A DNA stretch of 46,950 nucleotides from Ensifer aridi (GCF_002078505.1 NZ_LUAV01000041.1:1-46950), one strand, 5' to 3'. Positions 15,955-24,229 are shown, counted from the first letter of the stretch. Numbers and translations are program-made. The notes: generated by a model not told the origin, from the letters alone.

Positions 15955-16926
15955 ATGGAAAAGCCCCGCGTGCTCGTGACCCGGCGCTGGCCTGCAGAAG
16001 TGGAGCGCGTGCTCGCCGCGCGCTTCAACACCACATTGAACGAGGAAGACAATCCCCTGACCGAAGCGGAGCTTGCGGCGGCGCTCATCAACTTCGACGC
16101 CGTCCTGCCGACGGTCAGCGACCGCCTGCCGTCGGCGATCTTCGACCAGCCAGCGATGCGCACGAAGATCCTCGGCAATTTCGGCGTCGGCTTCAATCAT
16201 ATCGACGTCAGGGCCGCGCAAGCGGCCGGCATCGCAGTCACCAACACGCCGGGCGTGCTGACCGATTGCACGGCCGACATCGCGCTCACGCTGATGCTGA
16301 TGGCCGCCCGCCGTGCGGGCGAGGGCGAGCGGCAGCTCAGGGCGGGTAAATGGAAGGGCTGGTGCCCGACCCACATGCTGGGCAGCCAGCTGGCCGGAAA
16401 GACGCTTGGCATCATCGGCATGGGGCGGATCGGCAAGGCCACCGCCCGCCGTGCCCATTTCGGCTTCGGCATGAAGATCGTCTTTTTCAATCGCTCAGCG
16501 GTCGACGACGATGAGACGCGCGCGATGAAAGCTTTGCAGATGAAGACGATCAACGAGGTGCTGGCAGCGAGCGACTTCGTGTCGCTTCACTGCCCCGGCA
16601 GCGCCGAGAACCGGCATCTCGTGGATGCACGACGGCTCGCAGTGATGAAGCCGGGCGCCTTCCTGATCAATACGGCCCGGGGTGATGTCGTCGATACGAC
16701 AGCCCTCGTCGAGGAGCTGAGATCAGGGTCCATCGCCGGCGCCGGTCTCGATGTCTACGAGGGTGAGCCGTCGGTGCCCGCCGGCCTCACGGCTCTGGAA
16801 AACGTCGTGCTCCTGCCGCATCTCGGCAGCGCGACGGCCGAGACACGCACGGCAATGGGGATGAAGGTGGTCGAGAATATCACTGCCTTTTTCGACGGCC
16901 GCGATCCGCCGGACAGGGTCGCATGA
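15955..16926 (+). CDS. hprA: hydroxypyruvate reductase / D-glycerate dehydrogenase
   Basis: The 323-aa D-2-hydroxyacid dehydrogenase should reduce the hydroxypyruvate made by SgaA to D-glycerate, or reduce glyoxylate. The NAD(P)-binding fingerprint is GIIGMGRIGKATARRA. The catalytic Arg lies in LINTARGDVVDT, the Glu in GLDVYEGEPSVP and the His in LLPHLGSAT. LGNFGVGFNHIDV and ADIALTLMLMAARRAGEG are typical of the glyoxylate/hydroxypyruvate branch. It abuts mtkB without a gap. No glycerate kinase, PEP carboxylase or serine hydroxymethyltransferase is seen nearby, so the cycle must be closed by genes elsewhere. Confidence 0.9.
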   Translation: MEKPRVLVTRRWPAEVERVLAARFNTTLNEEDNPLTEAELAAALINFDAVLPTVSDRLPSAIFDQPAMRTKILGNFGVGFNHIDVRAAQAAGIAVTNTPGVLTDCTADIALTLMLMAARRAGEGERQLRAGKWKGWCPTHMLGSQLAGKTLGIIGMGRIGKATARRAHFGFGMKIVFFNRSAVDDDETRAMKALQMKTINEVLAASDFVSLHCPGSAENRHLVDARRLAVMKPGAFLINTARGDVVDTTALVEELRSGSIAGAGLDVYEGEPSVPAGLTALENVVLLPHLGSATAETRTAMGMKVVENITAFFDGRDPPDRVA

Positions 16927-16983
16927 GTGGCTTGGCTGCCCGGTAGCAGCGGCGGCCAAGAGGGTAATTGGGAGGAAGAAAAA

Positions 16984-18570
16984 ATGGAGCCATCACGAGC
17001 TAGTCAGATCGATCCGGCCGTATTCTGGCCGGCCATTTTCATCATCTTGGGGTTTGTCGGCTGGGGGACGGTGTTCCCTGAAGACCTGTCCTCGATCTCC
17101 AAGGTGGTTCTCGACGCCATCATCTCCGGCTTCGGCTGGGGCTTCGTCGTCTCCTCGGCCGGCTTTCTGGTCTTCGCACTTTTCCTGGCGGTCAGCCGCT
17201 TCGGCAAGATTCGGCTTGGACAGGACGACGAGCGACCGGAATTCCGCACCGCCTCGTGGATCTGCATGATGTTCAGCGTCGGCATGGGCATCGGCCTGAT
17301 GTTCTGGGGCGTCGCCGAGCCTATCTACCATTTCGCCAGCCCTCCGCATGGGCAGGCGGCGCCGAAGAGCCTCGAAGCGGCTCTCCTCGCGATGAAGTAC
17401 TCCTACTTCCACTGGGCACTTCACCCCTGGGCGATCTATGCGGTGGTTGGCTTGGTCATCGCCTATTTCACCTTTCGCAAAGGAAAGTCGAACCTGATTT
17501 CGGCTGCCTTCACGCCGATCCTCGGCGAGGCCGCAAGCGGGCCGATCGGCAAGGCGATCGACGTGCTTGCGCTCATCGCCACGCTGTTCGGAACCGCAAC
17601 GTCGCTCGGCCTTGGTGCCCAGCAGATCAACAGCGGCATGAACTTCCTCTGGGGAACGGGCGTTTCCAACGTCATCGCGCTGACGATCATCGGCGTCATG
17701 ACGGTGCTGTTCATTCTCTCGGCGGTGTCCGGCGTGGGCAAGGGGATCCAGTTCCTCTCCAACATGAACATGATCATCGCAATGCTGCTGCTGGCATTCC
17801 TGGTGTGCATCGGACCGACGATCTTCATCTTCAACACCTTCACGGAATCGCTGGGCTTCTATCTGAGCGACCTCGTGTCCATGTCGTTGCGCACAGCCGC
17901 CTTCAGCGACGGCAACTGGCTCGGAAGCTGGACGATCTTCTACTGGGCCTGGTGGATCTCCTGGGCGCCCTTTGTCGGTGTCTTCATCGCCCGCATCTCG
18001 CGCGGCCGCACGATCAGGGAGTTCGTGATCGGCGTGCTCCTCATCCCGAGCGGCGTAACCTTCATCTGGTTCACGATCATGGGCGGCACTGCGCTCCATT
18101 CCGAACTCTTCGGTGCCGGCGGGATCGTCGATGCCGTCAACAATCAGGGCGCGGCAGTCTCGCTCTTTGCCCTTCTGGCGCAGTATCCCTTCGCCTGGCT
18201 GACGTCGTTGATCGCGATTTTCCTGGTCGCCATCTTCTTCATCTCGGGCGCAGATGCAGGCGCGGTCGTGATGGGAATGCTGTCGTCACGCGGGGCACTG
18301 GAGCCAAGGTCTGGCGTTGTCGTTCTTTGGGGCGTGCTTGCCGGCGCCTCCGCGGCGGTGCTTCTCGTCATGGGCGGACTGCAGGGCCTCCAGACCGCGT
18401 CGATCATCGCGGCTGCACCGTTCCTGGTGGTGATGGTCGGGCTTTGCATTTCGCTGTGGCATTCCCTCCTCGACGAGCTTGAAGAGGGAAAGGCGCGGCG
18501 GCCTCTCCCGACATCAGCCATGCCGGGTACGGTCGACGTTGCCCCGCTTGCGCCTGAGGCAGTGCCGTAA
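16984..18570 (+). CDS. BCCT-family transporter (betaine/choline/carnitine type)
   Basis: The 528-aa inner-membrane carrier has the 12-segment pattern of the betaine-choline-carnitine family. The diagnostic stretch is WTIFYWAWWISWAPFVGVF followed by IARISRGRTIREF, and the early MFSVGMGIGLMFWGVAEPI and YFHWALHPW motifs are present. The start at 16984 has GGGAGGAAGAAAA upstream; a GTG at 16927 would add 19 unsupported residues. It is the last gene of the serine-cycle run, 57 bp after hprA, which hints that its substrate feeds that pathway. The C-tail is short, unlike strongly osmosensing members. Substrate not predictable from sequence. Confidence 0.92.
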   Translation: MEPSRASQIDPAVFWPAIFIILGFVGWGTVFPEDLSSISKVVLDAIISGFGWGFVVSSAGFLVFALFLAVSRFGKIRLGQDDERPEFRTASWICMMFSVGMGIGLMFWGVAEPIYHFASPPHGQAAPKSLEAALLAMKYSYFHWALHPWAIYAVVGLVIAYFTFRKGKSNLISAAFTPILGEAASGPIGKAIDVLALIATLFGTATSLGLGAQQINSGMNFLWGTGVSNVIALTIIGVMTVLFILSAVSGVGKGIQFLSNMNMIIAMLLLAFLVCIGPTIFIFNTFTESLGFYLSDLVSMSLRTAAFSDGNWLGSWTIFYWAWWISWAPFVGVFIARISRGRTIREFVIGVLLIPSGVTFIWFTIMGGTALHSELFGAGGIVDAVNNQGAAVSLFALLAQYPFAWLTSLIAIFLVAIFFISGADAGAVVMGMLSSRGALEPRSGVVVLWGVLAGASAAVLLVMGGLQGLQTASIIAAAPFLVVMVGLCISLWHSLLDELEEGKARRPLPTSAMPGTVDVAPLAPEAVP

Positions 18571-18636
18571 GCTGAAATCACTTGGAGCTATTCCAGGAAA
18601 GGTGTGTACGGTTTCCCGTCCGGAATTGCGTAGTTT

Positions 18637-18673
18637 CAAACAGTTGGATCATTTCACTGTTTGAGGTGATCCA
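18637..18673 (+). other. two interleaved perfect inverted repeats
   Basis: CAAACAGT (18637-18644) pairs with ACTGTTTG (18656-18663), and TGGATCA (18645-18651) pairs with TGATCCA (18667-18673). The order A-B-A'-B' means only one hairpin can form at a time unless a pseudoknot forms. It lies 66 bp after the BCCT gene and about 195 bp before the methyltransferase gene. It may be a switch-like leader or paired protein-binding sites. Confidence 0.5.
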
Positions 18674-18674
18674 G

Positions 18675-18708
18675 CTGCACGGCCGGCCCACGGGGGCCGG
18701 CCATGCAG
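18675..18708. terminator. GC-rich hairpin after the serine-cycle operon
   Basis: CTGCACGGCCGGCCC (18675-18689) and GGGCCGGCCATGCAG (18694-18708) form a 15-bp stem with one mismatch and a 4-nt loop. No U-run follows, so it may act as a transcription barrier, an attenuator partner of the interleaved repeats just upstream, or a cruciform. Confidence 0.45.
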
Positions 18709-18867
18709 CAGGCAAGGAGCCGAGCCACTTACCCGAACCACTGGAAAGCGCGGTAACGATCCATCTTGGGATGCGGCAAAATGTGAATGGTTTGCTTGGC
18801 CAGGCGGTTGCACATCAGGACGGGCGAATCGATAAAGGAGCGAAAGCGGAGACCGTTGGGGGGAAAA

Positions 18868-19599
18868 GTGCCCTATTTGAGCTCTGTTATATGGCGTACG
18901 CGCCGCATGCTTGAAGCTTCCCGGTTGAGTGCCACGGCGCGGTCGGTGCGGCGAGAGCGCCTTACCTACCTCTCGCTTCGGAAGCTGAGACGTCTCGAGA
19001 CAGCGCTGAAGGAAGTTCTGAAAGAGAATGTGCCTGGCGACATAGCCGAATTCGGCATTGCCCTGGGCGGAAGCGCCATCATCCTGTCCAAGAAAGCAAC
19101 CCGCCATGGACGCCGCTTTCACGGCTTCGATGTTTTTGGAATGATTCCCCCACCTCAATCGGCGAAGGATGGCCAGAAAGCAAGGGACCGTTACAAGACG
19201 ATCGCGAGCGGAGAATCAAAAGGACTCGGCGGCGAGCTTTACTATGGCTATCGCGACAATCTTTACGATGAAGTCTGCCGCTCCTTCACGAAGTATGGCC
19301 TCGCCGTCGATGGGCCGATGGTCAATCTTCATAAGGGACTATTCGAGAAAACCCTCCCGGCGGCAGGCATAGAGAAGATCGCCTTCGCTCACATCGACTG
19401 CGACTGGTATGATCCGGTCAGCTATTGCTTGAATGGGCTGGCAGACCGGATAAGTTCGCGCGGGGTCATCGTGATCGATGACTACCACGACTACGAGGGA
19501 TGCCGAACGGCGACAGACGAGTTCCTGCGGGCGCGTCCCGACTTCGCATTCGAAGATGGAGAAAACGTCGTGCTACGCCGGACCAGACTCAATGGATGA
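18868..19599 (+). CDS. TylF/MycF-type SAM-dependent O-methyltransferase
   Basis: The 243-aa protein resembles the macrocin O-methyltransferase (TylF) family, often found beside glycosyltransferases where it methylates sugars. Motifs seen are VPGDIAEFGIALGGSAIIL (SAM-binding motif I), RRFHGFDVFGMIPPP, YRDNLYDEV, KIAFAHIDCDWYDPV (metal-binding acidic cluster) and SRGVIVIDDYHDYEG. The GTG at 18868 is chosen because TTGGGGGGAAAA lies just before it. An ATG at 18787 would add 27 basic residues without a good ribosome site, and an ATG at 18907 is also possible. It may serve the polysaccharide block 8 kb away, but this is inference. Confidence 0.82.
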   Translation: MPYLSSVIWRTRRMLEASRLSATARSVRRERLTYLSLRKLRRLETALKEVLKENVPGDIAEFGIALGGSAIILSKKATRHGRRFHGFDVFGMIPPPQSAKDGQKARDRYKTIASGESKGLGGELYYGYRDNLYDEVCRSFTKYGLAVDGPMVNLHKGLFEKTLPAAGIEKIAFAHIDCDWYDPVSYCLNGLADRISSRGVIVIDDYHDYEGCRTATDEFLRARPDFAFEDGENVVLRRTRLNG

Positions 19600-19710
19600 A
19601 TGCCCGCATCTGGTCTGGAAAGCGGCAGCCCTGGCGAATCAGCCTGACTGTGAACCGCCTGCGAGTGCGCCGGAAATCTTGAACTAGCTCAAAAGCGAAA
19701 GGGACAAGCA

Positions 19711-20190
19711 ATGGCCATCGCCAAGAACACGATCTGCCTATGGTACGACAAGGATGCCGAGGCTGCAGCCCGCTTCTACGCCGAGACTTTTCCGAACAGC
19801 TCGATCGGTGCCATCTTCCGAGCTCCCAACGATTACCCGTCCGGCAAGGAGGGCGACGTGCTGACGGTCGAATTCACCGTCGCCGGCATCCCGTGTATCG
19901 GCCTCAATGGCGGGCCCATGTTCAAACATAGCGAAGCCTTCTCATTCCAGATCGCCACCGACGATCAAGAAGAGACCGACCGCTATTGGAACGCCATCGT
20001 CAGCAATGGCGGTCAGGAAAGTGCGTGCGGTTGGTGCAAGGACAAATGGGGCGTCTCGTGGCAAATCACGCCGCGCGTGCTGACGGAGGCGCTGGCTGCC
20101 GGCGGCGATGAAGCAAAACGCGCGTTTGTCGCGATGATGGATATGGGGAAGATCGACGTCGCCGCGATCGAGGCGGCTCGGCGCGGCTGA
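19711..20190 (+). CDS. PhnB-like VOC-family protein
   Basis: The 159-aa protein belongs to the PhnB-like (3-demethylubiquinone methyltransferase-like) branch of the vicinal oxygen chelate fold. It has CLWYDKDAEAAARFYAETFP, VEFTVAGIPCIGLNGGPMFK, SEAFSFQI and DKWGVSWQITPRVLTEAL, the stock motifs of this widespread group. Its reaction is unknown and the methyltransferase name in databases is not a demonstrated activity. An AAAGGGAC ribosome site precedes the start. It converges with pcaR, from which it is separated by a symmetrical terminator. Confidence 0.9.
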   Translation: MAIAKNTICLWYDKDAEAAARFYAETFPNSSIGAIFRAPNDYPSGKEGDVLTVEFTVAGIPCIGLNGGPMFKHSEAFSFQIATDDQEETDRYWNAIVSNGGQESACGWCKDKWGVSWQITPRVLTEALAAGGDEAKRAFVAMMDMGKIDVAAIEAARRG

Positions 20191-20227
20191 CGGCCACGCA
20201 AACGTTCGCTCTCTCCACCGAAAGCGA

Positions 20228-20277
20228 AGCCGAGTCTCAGGTGCCGAATGCGGATTTTTCGGAACAGAGACTCGGCT
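20228..20277. terminator. bidirectional terminator between the PhnB-like gene and pcaR
   Basis: AGCCGAGTCTC (20228-20238) and GAGACTCGGCT (20267-20277) form a perfect 11-bp stem. A second, inner CCGAA/TTCGG pair and an ATTTTT run lie in the loop. The outer arm overlaps the pcaR stop codon. It lies between converging genes, as expected for a shared terminator. Confidence 0.65.
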
Positions 20278-21031
20278 ACTGTACCAGCGGCCGCAGTGCC
20301 GCCTGCGTCTCTTTAAGCAACAGCAGGTAGCGCTCCGCCAGTTCAGCGGCCGCGACGTGGGCCGCGGGAGCGCCGATATTGAGCGCGGCAATGACCTGGT
20401 TGCGCGCGTTCATCAGCGGCACCGCGATCGAGCATAGCCCGAGCTCGAGTTCCTGATCGATAATCGCATAGCCTTGCGCGCGAACCCGGCTGAGCTCCGT
20501 CATCAGTTCCTCCGGATCGGTCTTCGTTTTCGGCGTATTGGCCCTCAGCTCCGAGCGGGCGAGGATGGCGCGCGCTTCCGGCTCGGGAAGCGCGGCCAGC
20601 AGGACGCGGCCCATCGAGGCGCAATAGGCGGGAAGGCGCGAGCCCGGCGTCAGGTTGATGGACATCACCCGGCGCTGCGAGGCGCGTGCCACATAGACGA
20701 TCTCTGTGCCGTCCAGCACAGAGGCGGAGGCGCTCTGGCCGGCCTTTTCCGAAAGCTGGTCGAGATAGGGCTGGACGATCGTCGGCAGCGGCGTCGCCGA
20801 AAGATAGGCGTGGCCGAGCCTCAGGATCCTCGGAGTGAGCGTGAAGAACTTGCCGTCGTAGTCGGCATAGCCGAGTTCGGAAAGTGTCAGCAGCGACCGC
20901 CGGACCGTCGCCCGGTCGAGTCCGGTGATCTTCGCGGCGTCCGCGATCGAAAGACGCGGCTGCGCCTCGCCGAAGGCTTCGATCACCCGCAAGCCGCGGG
21001 CAAAGCCGCTGACGAAATCCGTTTCCCGCAT
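20276..21031 (-). CDS. pcaR: PcaR, IclR-family regulator of the beta-ketoadipate genes
   Basis: The 251-aa IclR-type protein has an N-terminal winged helix (FVSGFARGLRVIEAF, then ITGLDRATVRRSLLTL) and a C-terminal effector domain with GSRLPAYCASMGRVLLAALP and GYAIIDQELELGLCSIAVPL. These two segments are typical of the PcaR/PobR/PcaU aromatic subgroup. It is divergent from pcaIJF with 174 bp between the starts, and a long perfect inverted repeat lies in that gap. The expected effector is beta-ketoadipate or a related intermediate. The ATG at 21031 gives a normal family length. Confidence 0.94.
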   Translation of the reverse strand: MRETDFVSGFARGLRVIEAFGEAQPRLSIADAAKITGLDRATVRRSLLTLSELGYADYDGKFFTLTPRILRLGHAYLSATPLPTIVQPYLDQLSEKAGQSASASVLDGTEIVYVARASQRRVMSINLTPGSRLPAYCASMGRVLLAALPEPEARAILARSELRANTPKTKTDPEELMTELSRVRAQGYAIIDQELELGLCSIAVPLMNARNQVIAALNIGAPAAHVAAAELAERYLLLLKETQAALRPLVQ

Positions 21032-21059
21032 GACATCTCCTGCCGTTTCACCTCCATCG

Positions 21060-21094
21060 TGTGCGATATACGAACAAAAGTCAAATATCGCACA
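21060..21094. promoter_or_regulatory. probable PcaR operator in the pcaR-pcaI gap
   Basis: TGTGCGATAT (21060-21069) and ATATCGCACA (21085-21094) are perfect 10-bp inverted arms with a 15-bp spacer. The ATCGCAC half-site resembles the site reported for PcaR/PobR-type regulators in pseudomonads (recalled, not checked). Its place between the divergent starts supports control of both. Confidence 0.65.
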
Positions 21095-21205
21095 AAATGT
21101 TTGACGGCCCTCGAAACTGCGCGCTTATTACCAGCAGCCGCCGCTGCCGAATGCCGCCGTAAAAGGCCATCGGCAGGCCGGCAATAAAACGAAGGGAGGG
21201 CTTTA

Positions 21206-22066
21206 ATGGCTCGTATCGTGTCGCTCGCCCAAGCGGTGGCGGAGAACGTCAGGGATGGCGATACCGTCGCCATGGAAGGATTCACGCATCTGATCCCCTA
21301 TGCCGCCGGCCATGAGGTGATCCGCCAGGGCAGGAAAGACCTGTTCCTCGTGCGCATGACGCCGGATATCCTCTATGACCAGCTGATCGGCGTTGGTGCG
21401 GCGCGCGGCATGAAATTCTCCTGGGGCGGCAATCCCGGCGTCGGCTCGCTGCACCGCTTCCGCGACGCGGTCGAAAATCAATGGCCGCGACCGCTCGAAA
21501 TCGAGGAGCATTCACATGCGGCGATGGCGAACGCCTACGAGGCGGGCGCTGCGAACCTGCCCTTCGCAACGTTGCGCGGCTATATCGGCGCCGACCTGCC
21601 GAAGGTGAACGCCAACATCAGAAGCGTCACCTGCCCCTTCACCGGCGAGGTGCTCGCCGCCGTGCCGGCGATCCGGCCTGACGTGACAATCATCCACGCG
21701 CAGCGCGCCGACCGCAAAGGCAATGTGCTGATCGAAGGCATCGTCGGCGTGCAGAAAGAGGCGGTGCTGGCCGCCAAGCGGTCGATCGTAACGGTCGAGG
21801 AGATCGTCGACGAACTCGCGCCGCCCTCACCCAATTCCGTCGTGCTGCCGAGCTGGGCGGTGACCGCGGTCGCCCATGTGCCGGGCGGCGCCTTCCCCTC
21901 CTATGCGCATGGCCATTATCCGCGCAACAACGCCTTCTACATCCGCTGGGATGAGATTTCCCGTGACCGGGAAACCTTCGCCGCCTGGATCAGGGAGAAC
22001 GTGCTTGATGCGACGCCGGAAGACTTCGCCCGCCATGCCGCAATAATCGCCGCCAAGGTTGCCTGA
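21206..22066 (+). CDS. pcaI: 3-oxoadipate CoA-transferase subunit A
   Basis: The 286-aa alpha subunit acts with PcaJ to move CoA from succinyl-CoA to beta-ketoadipate. It shows the class I CoA-transferase alpha fold: SLAQAVAENVRDGDTVAMEG near the start, SWGGNPGVGSLHRFRDAVE, and IHAQRADRKGNVLIEGIVG. The length is typical of the long rhizobial form. A GGGAGGGCTTTA ribosome site precedes the ATG. It is the first gene of the pcaIJF operon, with 10 bp between its stop and the pcaJ start. Confidence 0.94.
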   Translation: MARIVSLAQAVAENVRDGDTVAMEGFTHLIPYAAGHEVIRQGRKDLFLVRMTPDILYDQLIGVGAARGMKFSWGGNPGVGSLHRFRDAVENQWPRPLEIEEHSHAAMANAYEAGAANLPFATLRGYIGADLPKVNANIRSVTCPFTGEVLAAVPAIRPDVTIIHAQRADRKGNVLIEGIVGVQKEAVLAAKRSIVTVEEIVDELAPPSPNSVVLPSWAVTAVAHVPGGAFPSYAHGHYPRNNAFYIRWDEISRDRETFAAWIRENVLDATPEDFARHAAIIAAKVA

Positions 22067-22076
22067 GGAGTCGACG

Positions 22077-22868
22077 ATGACGGATTTCACCGCAAACGAA
22101 ATGATGACGATCGCCGCGGCCCGCGAACTTTCCAACGACGACGTCTGCTTCGTCGGCATCGGCGCGCCCTCTGCCGCCTGCAACGTCGCGCGGCTGACGC
22201 ATGCGCCGGACATCACGCTGATTTATGAGAGCGGCACCGTCGGCACCAAGCCGGACGTCCTGCCGCTCTCGATCGGCGACGGAGAGCTCTGCGACACGGC
22301 GCTCTTCACCGTCTCGGTGCCGGAAATGTTCCGCTACTGGCTGCAGGGCGGCCGCATCACAACGGGCTTCCTCGGCGGCGCGCAGATCGACAAATTCGCG
22401 AACCTGAACACGACCGTCGTCGGCCCTTACGAGCATCCCAAGGTCCGCCTGCCGGGCGGCGGCGGCGCGCCGGAGATCGCTTCCAATTGCGGCCGCATCT
22501 TCATCACCATGGCGCTGACGAAGCGCGGCTTCGTCGAGAAGCTCCCCTTCGTCACCTCGATGGGGCATGGCGAAGGCGGCAACCACCGCGAGAGGCTCGG
22601 CCTGAAGACAAACGGGCCGACCCGCGTCATCACCGATCTCTGCGTTCTCGAGCCGGACCCGGAGACAAAGGAACTGACCGTCGTCTCCACCCACCCCGGC
22701 GTCAGCCGCGAGCAAATCATCGAGAATTGCGGCTGGCCGATCAAATTCGCCGAGATCGTCATCGAGACGCCGGCACCGACGGAAACGGAGCTTTCTGTGC
22801 TGCGCGACATCAATGCCCGCACCAGGAAGGCCCATGCGAGCACCGGTACGGCAAAGGAGGCCGCCTGA
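22077..22868 (+). CDS. pcaJ: 3-oxoadipate CoA-transferase subunit B
   Basis: The 263-aa beta subunit carries the catalytic Glu in the short motif ITLIYESGTVG, which forms the covalent CoA thioester. The N-terminus MTDFTANEMMTIAAARELSN and the segment GGGAPEIASNCGRIF fit this family. The start at 22077 is preceded by GAGGAGTCGACG; the ATG 18 bases upstream lies within the pcaI stop region and is not used. The TGA overlaps the ATG of pcaF (TGATG), so translation is coupled. Confidence 0.95.
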   Translation: MTDFTANEMMTIAAARELSNDDVCFVGIGAPSAACNVARLTHAPDITLIYESGTVGTKPDVLPLSIGDGELCDTALFTVSVPEMFRYWLQGGRITTGFLGGAQIDKFANLNTTVVGPYEHPKVRLPGGGGAPEIASNCGRIFITMALTKRGFVEKLPFVTSMGHGEGGNHRERLGLKTNGPTRVITDLCVLEPDPETKELTVVSTHPGVSREQIIENCGWPIKFAEIVIETPAPTETELSVLRDINARTRKAHASTGTAKEAA

Positions 22869-24070
22869 TGCGCGAAGCTTACATTTGCGACTATATTCGC
22901 ACGCCGATCGGCCGCTTCGGCGGCTCGCTTGCCGCCGTGCGCGCCGATGATCTCGGCGCCATCCCGCTGAAGGCGCTGATGGAGCGCAATGGCTCCGTCG
23001 ACTGGGGTGCGGTCGACGACGTGATCTTCGGCTGTGCCAACCAGGCGGGCGAGGACAACCGCAATGTCGCCCGCATGTCGCTGTTGCTCGCGGGCCTGCC
23101 CGTCTCCGTCCCCGGTACGACGATCAACCGGCTCTGCGGCTCCGGCATGGATGCCGTGATCACCGCGGCCCGCGCGATCAGATCCGGCGAGGCGGAGCTG
23201 ATGATCGGCGGCGGCGTCGAATCTATGTCGCGGGCGCCCTTCGTCCTGCCCAAGGCCGAGAGCGCCTTCTCGCGCCATGCCGAAATCCACGACACGACGA
23301 TCGGCTGGCGCTTCATTAATCCGCTGATGAAGGCGCAATACGGCGTCGATTCGATGCCGGAGACCGGCGAGAACGTCGCCGAGGCGTATGACGTCTCGCG
23401 TGGGGATCAGGACGCCTTTGCCTTACGCAGCCAAGCGAAGGCCGCGGCCGCCCAGGCGAACGGCCGTCTCGCCAAGGAGATAGTTGCGGTCACCATTCCG
23501 CAGAAGAGGGGCGAGCCGGTCACAGTTGACCGCGACGAACATCCGCGCGCTACGACCATCGAGGCGCTCGCCAAGCTGAAGGCGCCGTTCCGCGAAGGCG
23601 GTACCGTCACCGCCGGCAATGCCTCCGGCGTCAACGACGGTGCGGCGGCGCTGATTATCGCCTCCGAAGAGGCGGCGAAGAAACACGGGCTCAGACCCAT
23701 TGCCCGCATCCTTGGCGGCGCGACCGCCGGCGTGCCGCCGCGCATCATGGGAATCGGCCCTCTCCCCGCCTCGCAAAAGCTGATGGCGCGGCTCGGCATG
23801 ACGCAGGACCAGTTCGAAGTCATCGAGCTCAACGAGGCTTTCGCCAGCCAGGGCCTGGCGGTGCTGCGTGAACTCGGGATCGCCGACGACGATCCCCGGG
23901 TCAACCGCAATGGCGGCGCGATCGCGCTCGGCCACCCGCTCGGCATGTCCGGCGCCCGCATCACCGGGACTGCGGCGCTGGAACTCGTCGAAACGGGCGG
24001 ACGCTACTCGCTCTCCACCATGTGCATCGGCGTCGGCCAGGGCATTGCGGTCGCGCTGGAGCGGGTGTAG
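22868..24070 (+). CDS. pcaF: beta-ketoadipyl-CoA thiolase
   Basis: The 400-aa thiolase cleaves beta-ketoadipyl-CoA to succinyl-CoA and acetyl-CoA, the last step of the pathway. The nucleophilic Cys is in NRLCGSGMDAV, the His in ALGHPLGMSGAR, and the second Cys in STMCIGVGQGIA, and LRSQAKAAAAQA is also typical. MREAYICDYIRTPIGRFGG is the usual PcaF start. It overlaps pcaJ by one base and is followed by a hairpin, so it closes the operon. Confidence 0.96.
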   Translation: MREAYICDYIRTPIGRFGGSLAAVRADDLGAIPLKALMERNGSVDWGAVDDVIFGCANQAGEDNRNVARMSLLLAGLPVSVPGTTINRLCGSGMDAVITAARAIRSGEAELMIGGGVESMSRAPFVLPKAESAFSRHAEIHDTTIGWRFINPLMKAQYGVDSMPETGENVAEAYDVSRGDQDAFALRSQAKAAAAQANGRLAKEIVAVTIPQKRGEPVTVDRDEHPRATTIEALAKLKAPFREGGTVTAGNASGVNDGAAALIIASEEAAKKHGLRPIARILGGATAGVPPRIMGIGPLPASQKLMARLGMTQDQFEVIELNEAFASQGLAVLRELGIADDDPRVNRNGGAIALGHPLGMSGARITGTAALELVETGGRYSLSTMCIGVGQGIAVALERV

Positions 24071-24181
24071 TTCGGCGAGCCGCGGAGCCAGCAGTGAACG
24101 AGAGGTTCTTGCGCCTGGGAAATCAGGCACAGAATGGGTGAGACTTCGATCGCTTTCCACACCTGCGACTGGGGCTTGGGT

Positions 24182-24209
24182 CAGGCCCCACCCTAGACTA
24201 GTGGGGCTG
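24182..24209. terminator. hairpin after pcaF
   Basis: CAGGCCCCAC (24182-24191) pairs with GTGGGGCTG (24201-24209), with one bulged G and a 9-nt loop. It lies between the convergent pcaF and TetR genes. No strong U-run is seen, so efficiency is uncertain. Confidence 0.45.
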
Positions 24210-24229
24210 CTCGTCGCCATTCAGGGGGG

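Noticed and set aside
16993..18099. A 368-codon minus-strand frame opposite the BCCT gene
   Set aside because: It has shadow composition, and the plus-strand gene has strong family motifs.
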